Below are positions 5,571 to 7,674 of a stretch of 7,674 nucleotides of DNA, in pieces. The position numbers were made by a program, and so were the translations under genes. A model generated the notes under the pieces. That model ran no database searches. It worked only from the letters and a program-made list of their open reading frames with translations, and had not been told where the DNA came from. Numbering within the stretch: the first letter of the stretch is position 1; every line of letters starts with the position of its first letter. Source of the DNA: Chloroflexota bacterium (GTDB lineage Bacteria; Chloroflexota; Dehalococcoidia; UBA2979); the NCBI GenBank assembly GCA_002701625.1, contig NZWK01000054.1:9004-16677 (forward strand), in the 5' to 3' direction.

Positions 5571-6293
5571 TCATTCAACCAGAATGCGTTCGAGCTGGGC
5601 AAAAAGTTTTTCACTAGCACCACAATCCAGAGCGTATTCGCGATATCCACCGTAGACAGTATGAATGTGATCAATTGCCAAAGCCATTGCTGATGCATCA
5701 ACACCTAGCCCGGGATTAGGAGCCTCGTCTTCACCAATCACACCTCTATATCTAAGATTCTGGATCAAATCATTCATCCCTTGACGAGATAATTCATAGT
5801 CAGAAAGAATATCTTCATCAGACACATTAAGAATACCTAATAGCAAGACCGCAAACACTCCCGTTCGATCTTTTCCAGTAACGCAATGAAACAGCACGGG
5901 ATGATTGTCTACGTCAGCTACGACTGCCAAAGCTTCCAACCACTTATCCTTCTGATTCTCAAGCAAGCCAACATAATCCGGATTCCAGTTACCTGTTTGT
6001 TTAGATTTGTGCTTACTATCAGCATCGCCCATAGGAAAGTGATGACGGTTAGTTGCCGCATCAGAAATAGCCCCCACGCCACGTGGATCATCTGCCTCAC
6101 CTGAAGATCGGAAGTCAATAACTGTCCTTATCCCAACCTCTGACTGAAAGTTACGTAGCTCGATTTCAGACATTCTTTGATGCTCAGCTGATCTAAACAT
6201 TCGCTTCCAACGAGTGTTTTTTCCATTAGTCGTGGTATAGCCACCGATATCTCGGACGTTAAATACTTGCTCGAATTTATAAAACCGTTGCAT
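5571..6293 (-). CDS. Tyrosine-type protein phosphatase (Y_phosphatase3 family)
   Basis: A 240-residue cytosolic-looking phosphatase of the dual-specificity-like group typified by mycobacterial PtpB and IphP. Residues 11-19 (FNVRDIGGY) are the family N-terminus, RMFRSAEH (31-38) and TVIDFRSSGEADDP (57-70) follow, and HCVTGKDRTG (136-145) is the P-loop with nucleophile C137 and phosphate-binding R143. All catalytic parts are present and the length is normal. Members remove phosphate from phosphotyrosine, sometimes also from phosphoserine, phosphothreonine or phosphoinositides; the target here is unknown. AGGA lies 9 bases before the ATG. The gene follows the DppC-like gene by 67 bases in the same direction and is probably the last gene of that transcript, which would tie it to peptide or solute uptake. 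This link is inference from position. Confidence 0.92.
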   Translation of the reverse strand: MQRFYKFEQVFNVRDIGGYTTTNGKNTRWKRMFRSAEHQRMSEIELRNFQSEVGIRTVIDFRSSGEADDPRGVGAISDAATNRHHFPMGDADSKHKSKQTGNWNPDYVGLLENQKDKWLEALAVVADVDNHPVLFHCVTGKDRTGVFAVLLLGILNVSDEDILSDYELSRQGMNDLIQNLRYRGVIGEDEAPNPGLGVDASAMALAIDHIHTVYGGYREYALDCGASEKLFAQLERILVE

Positions 6294-6308
6294 CTATTTC
6301 TTTCCTGG

Positions 6309-6323
6309 TCTCAAGTCTTGAGA
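6309..6323. repeat. Short palindrome between permease and phosphatase genes
   Basis: TCTCAAG and CTTGAGA are perfect 7 bp inverted copies around a single T. The core CAAGTCTT (6312-6319) occurs again directly at 6350-6357, next to the stop of the permease gene, and a small CTAC-TGG-GTAG dyad (6333-6343) lies between. The palindrome ends two bases from the phosphatase Shine-Dalgarno. In RNA a 5 bp stem with a 5-base loop is possible. It may tune expression of the phosphatase relative to the transporter or be a regulator site. Confidence 0.4.
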
Positions 6324-6360
6324 GGTATCCATCTACTGGGTAGTATTACCAAGTCTTAAG

Positions 6361-7314
6361 TTAACGCCCTCGAAGCCGTGGATCCAGTACGTCACGTAGT
6401 GCATCACCAAATACGTTTATCGAAAAGATAGCAAGTGACAACGCCAGTCCAGGACCCAAAGCCAACCATGGAGCCTGTGACATCCAATTTCTTGCCTCAC
6501 GACTTAGCATTCCGCCCCAAGTCGGCACATCAGGTGGAAGTCCCAAACCTAAGTACGATAAGGTCGCCTCAAAGAGAATAATACCGCCAAGATTAAGCGT
6601 AGCAATTGTCAGTGCAGTAGCCATAATATTGGGCAGGATGTGCTTGAGCATAATTCGTGACTGAGTGGCACCTAATGAAGCGGCAGCCTCCACGTATACC
6701 TCTGACTTAATCGAGAGCGTCGCTCCACGCATAATTCTTGAGTTTCCGATAGACACAAGAAGTGTCATAGCTAGCATCATGGTGAAACCTGAAGAACTCA
6801 TGATGCCGCTTGATGGTAGGAAAGGAAATTCAAACCCGAAGAAAATAGCCTGCACAACCATCAAAAAGACCAACCCAGGGAAGGCAATAAATGCATCAAC
6901 GAATCTCTGTAAAATGGTGTCAGTCCATCCTCCTAGGAAGCCGCTGACGACTCCAAGAACAACTGCGACCAGCGTCGACGTAACAACCACAATAAAACCA
7001 AGAGTCATCGAAACTCTATATCCGGTAAGAACGCGACTCCACATATCTCGCGCCAAATTGTCTGTTCCAAGCGGATAACCCCACTGTGGCCCTTCAAGTC
7101 GAGGGCCCGTTCCAAGTTGGTTTGGATCATGCGGAGCAATCATCGGGCCGATAATTGCCAACGTCAAGAAAATGGCAAACATCACCATCCCTATCAGGCC
7201 GAGTGGCTTTTCTTTTACAATTCTCCGAATTGCATTCAAATAAAGGGAATTACGGATATATTCCGTAACTGGTCCCCGACTATTTTCATCTAATAAAGCG
7301 CCTGTACTGCTCAT
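6361..7314 (-). CDS. ABC transporter permease, DppC/OppC-like
   Basis: A 317-residue inner-membrane permease of the dipeptide/oligopeptide/nickel ABC importers. Residues 1-33 are cytosolic and lead into the OppC-type N-terminal helix (about 37-59, ending MIAPHDPN). GTDNLARDMWSRVLTGYR (83-100) is the family signature before the transmembrane core, with further helices at about 101-125, 141-161, 178-192, 231-255 and 283-305. The EAA loop that contacts the ATPases is at 209-229 (EAAASLGATQ, then HILPN), and the end DPRLRGR is typical. A loop at about 161-176 looks slightly long. Substrate cannot be told from a permease: peptides, nickel and glycosides are all carried by this family. GGGAG lies 10 bases before the ATG. 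It follows the DppB-like gene by 26 bases; the binding protein and ATPases are not in the window. Confidence 0.95.
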   Translation of the reverse strand: MSSTGALLDENSRGPVTEYIRNSLYLNAIRRIVKEKPLGLIGMVMFAIFLTLAIIGPMIAPHDPNQLGTGPRLEGPQWGYPLGTDNLARDMWSRVLTGYRVSMTLGFIVVVTSTLVAVVLGVVSGFLGGWTDTILQRFVDAFIAFPGLVFLMVVQAIFFGFEFPFLPSSGIMSSSGFTMMLAMTLLVSIGNSRIMRGATLSIKSEVYVEAAASLGATQSRIMLKHILPNIMATALTIATLNLGGIILFEATLSYLGLGLPPDVPTWGGMLSREARNWMSQAPWLALGPGLALSLAIFSINVFGDALRDVLDPRLRGR

Positions 7315-7340
7315 AATAATATTACTCCCAGAACATTTAT

Positions 7341-7674
7341 CTATGAATACTTAATTCGTGGATCTATCCATGCATAACACAAGTCCACAAACAAATTAAC
7401 TAAAAGTGTGAATGATGCAATCACCAAGACGGTACCCTGTATCGCGGGATAGTCTCGATTAAAGATGCCTTGCAAAAAAAACTTACCTAACCCAGGCATG
7501 TTGAACAGAACCTCAAGTACCACTGTTCCTGATACCGCTATTCCGACTTGCAAACCAAGAATCGTAATTACAGGAATTAGGGCATTCCGCAGAGCATGCC
7601 GCCATATCACGACGCGCTCTCTGAGTCCCTTGGAGTAAGCAGTTCGGATATAGTCCTGTCGCAAAACCTCAAGC
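7341..7674 (-). CDS. ABC transporter permease, DppB/OppB-like (C-terminal part; runs off the right edge)
   Basis: The frame is open to the window edge and encodes about 110 C-terminal residues of a permease that is normally 300-340 residues long. It starts inside the conserved LEVLRQDYIRTAYSKGL segment and contains the EAA loop, ending in WRHALRNALIP. Two transmembrane helices follow, separated by FNMPGLGKFFLQGI and NRDYPAIQG, and the end AWIDPRIKYS is the usual DppB terminus. With the DppC-like gene 26 bases downstream it forms the two-permease channel of a dipeptide/oligopeptide-type importer. The start codon lies outside the window; the TTG at 7664 is an internal Leu codon, not a start. 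Promoter and binding-protein gene are expected beyond the right edge. Confidence 0.95.
   Translation of the reverse strand, partial: LEVLRQDYIRTAYSKGLRERVVIWRHALRNALIPVITILGLQVGIAVSGTVVLEVLFNMPGLGKFFLQGIFNRDYPAIQGTVLVIASFTLLVNLFVDLCYAWIDPRIKYS

Noticed and set aside
6665..7078. 137-residue open frame on the plus strand
   Set aside because: It is antisense to the well-supported DppC-like permease gene and its composition (Thr/Val/Pro-rich) matches no known pattern.

Overview
The window looks like chromosomal DNA of a free-living aerobic bacterium, slightly AT-rich and densely packed with genes. It holds nine complete genes and two genes cut by the window edges. The mix is a DNA photolyase, oligopeptide-type ABC permeases, small ferredoxin-like-fold proteins, a VOC protein and a MOSC protein. 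This fits a marine heterotroph such as the SAR202-type Chloroflexota, but that assignment is inference from gene content: there is no rRNA or other marker gene here. I see no tRNA, IS element, CRISPR array or phage gene.

Left part (1-2095): a DUF2867-type NAD(P)-binding protein reads leftward off the edge. It is divergent from a class I photolyase followed by an SRPBCC-fold gene whose start overlaps the photolyase stop by 4 bases (ATGA). The shared 117-base gap holds a near-perfect palindrome over the likely -10 box of the leftward gene. In many bacteria genes of these kinds travel together as a light or UV stress set.

Middle (2256-4839): all genes read leftward. A VOC-family gene comes first. 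After it lie a good sigma70-like promoter and an 8+8 bp palindrome at the predicted transcription start. Then come three consecutive genes of 211, 210 and 209 residues. All three look like members of one family, each built from two ferredoxin-like (ABM/NIPSNAP-like) halves. This palindrome-fronted triple-paralogue operon is the most unusual thing in the window; its function is unknown.

Right part (4840-7674): a 295-base intergenic region with several inverted repeats precedes a rightward MOSC-domain gene. That gene converges, with only 10 bases between the stops, on a leftward run of a DppB-like permease (cut by the edge), a DppC-like permease and a tyrosine-type protein phosphatase. The spacing (26 and 67 bases) suggests a single transcript that enters from beyond the right edge. 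The transporter's substrate-binding protein and ATPases are not in the window.
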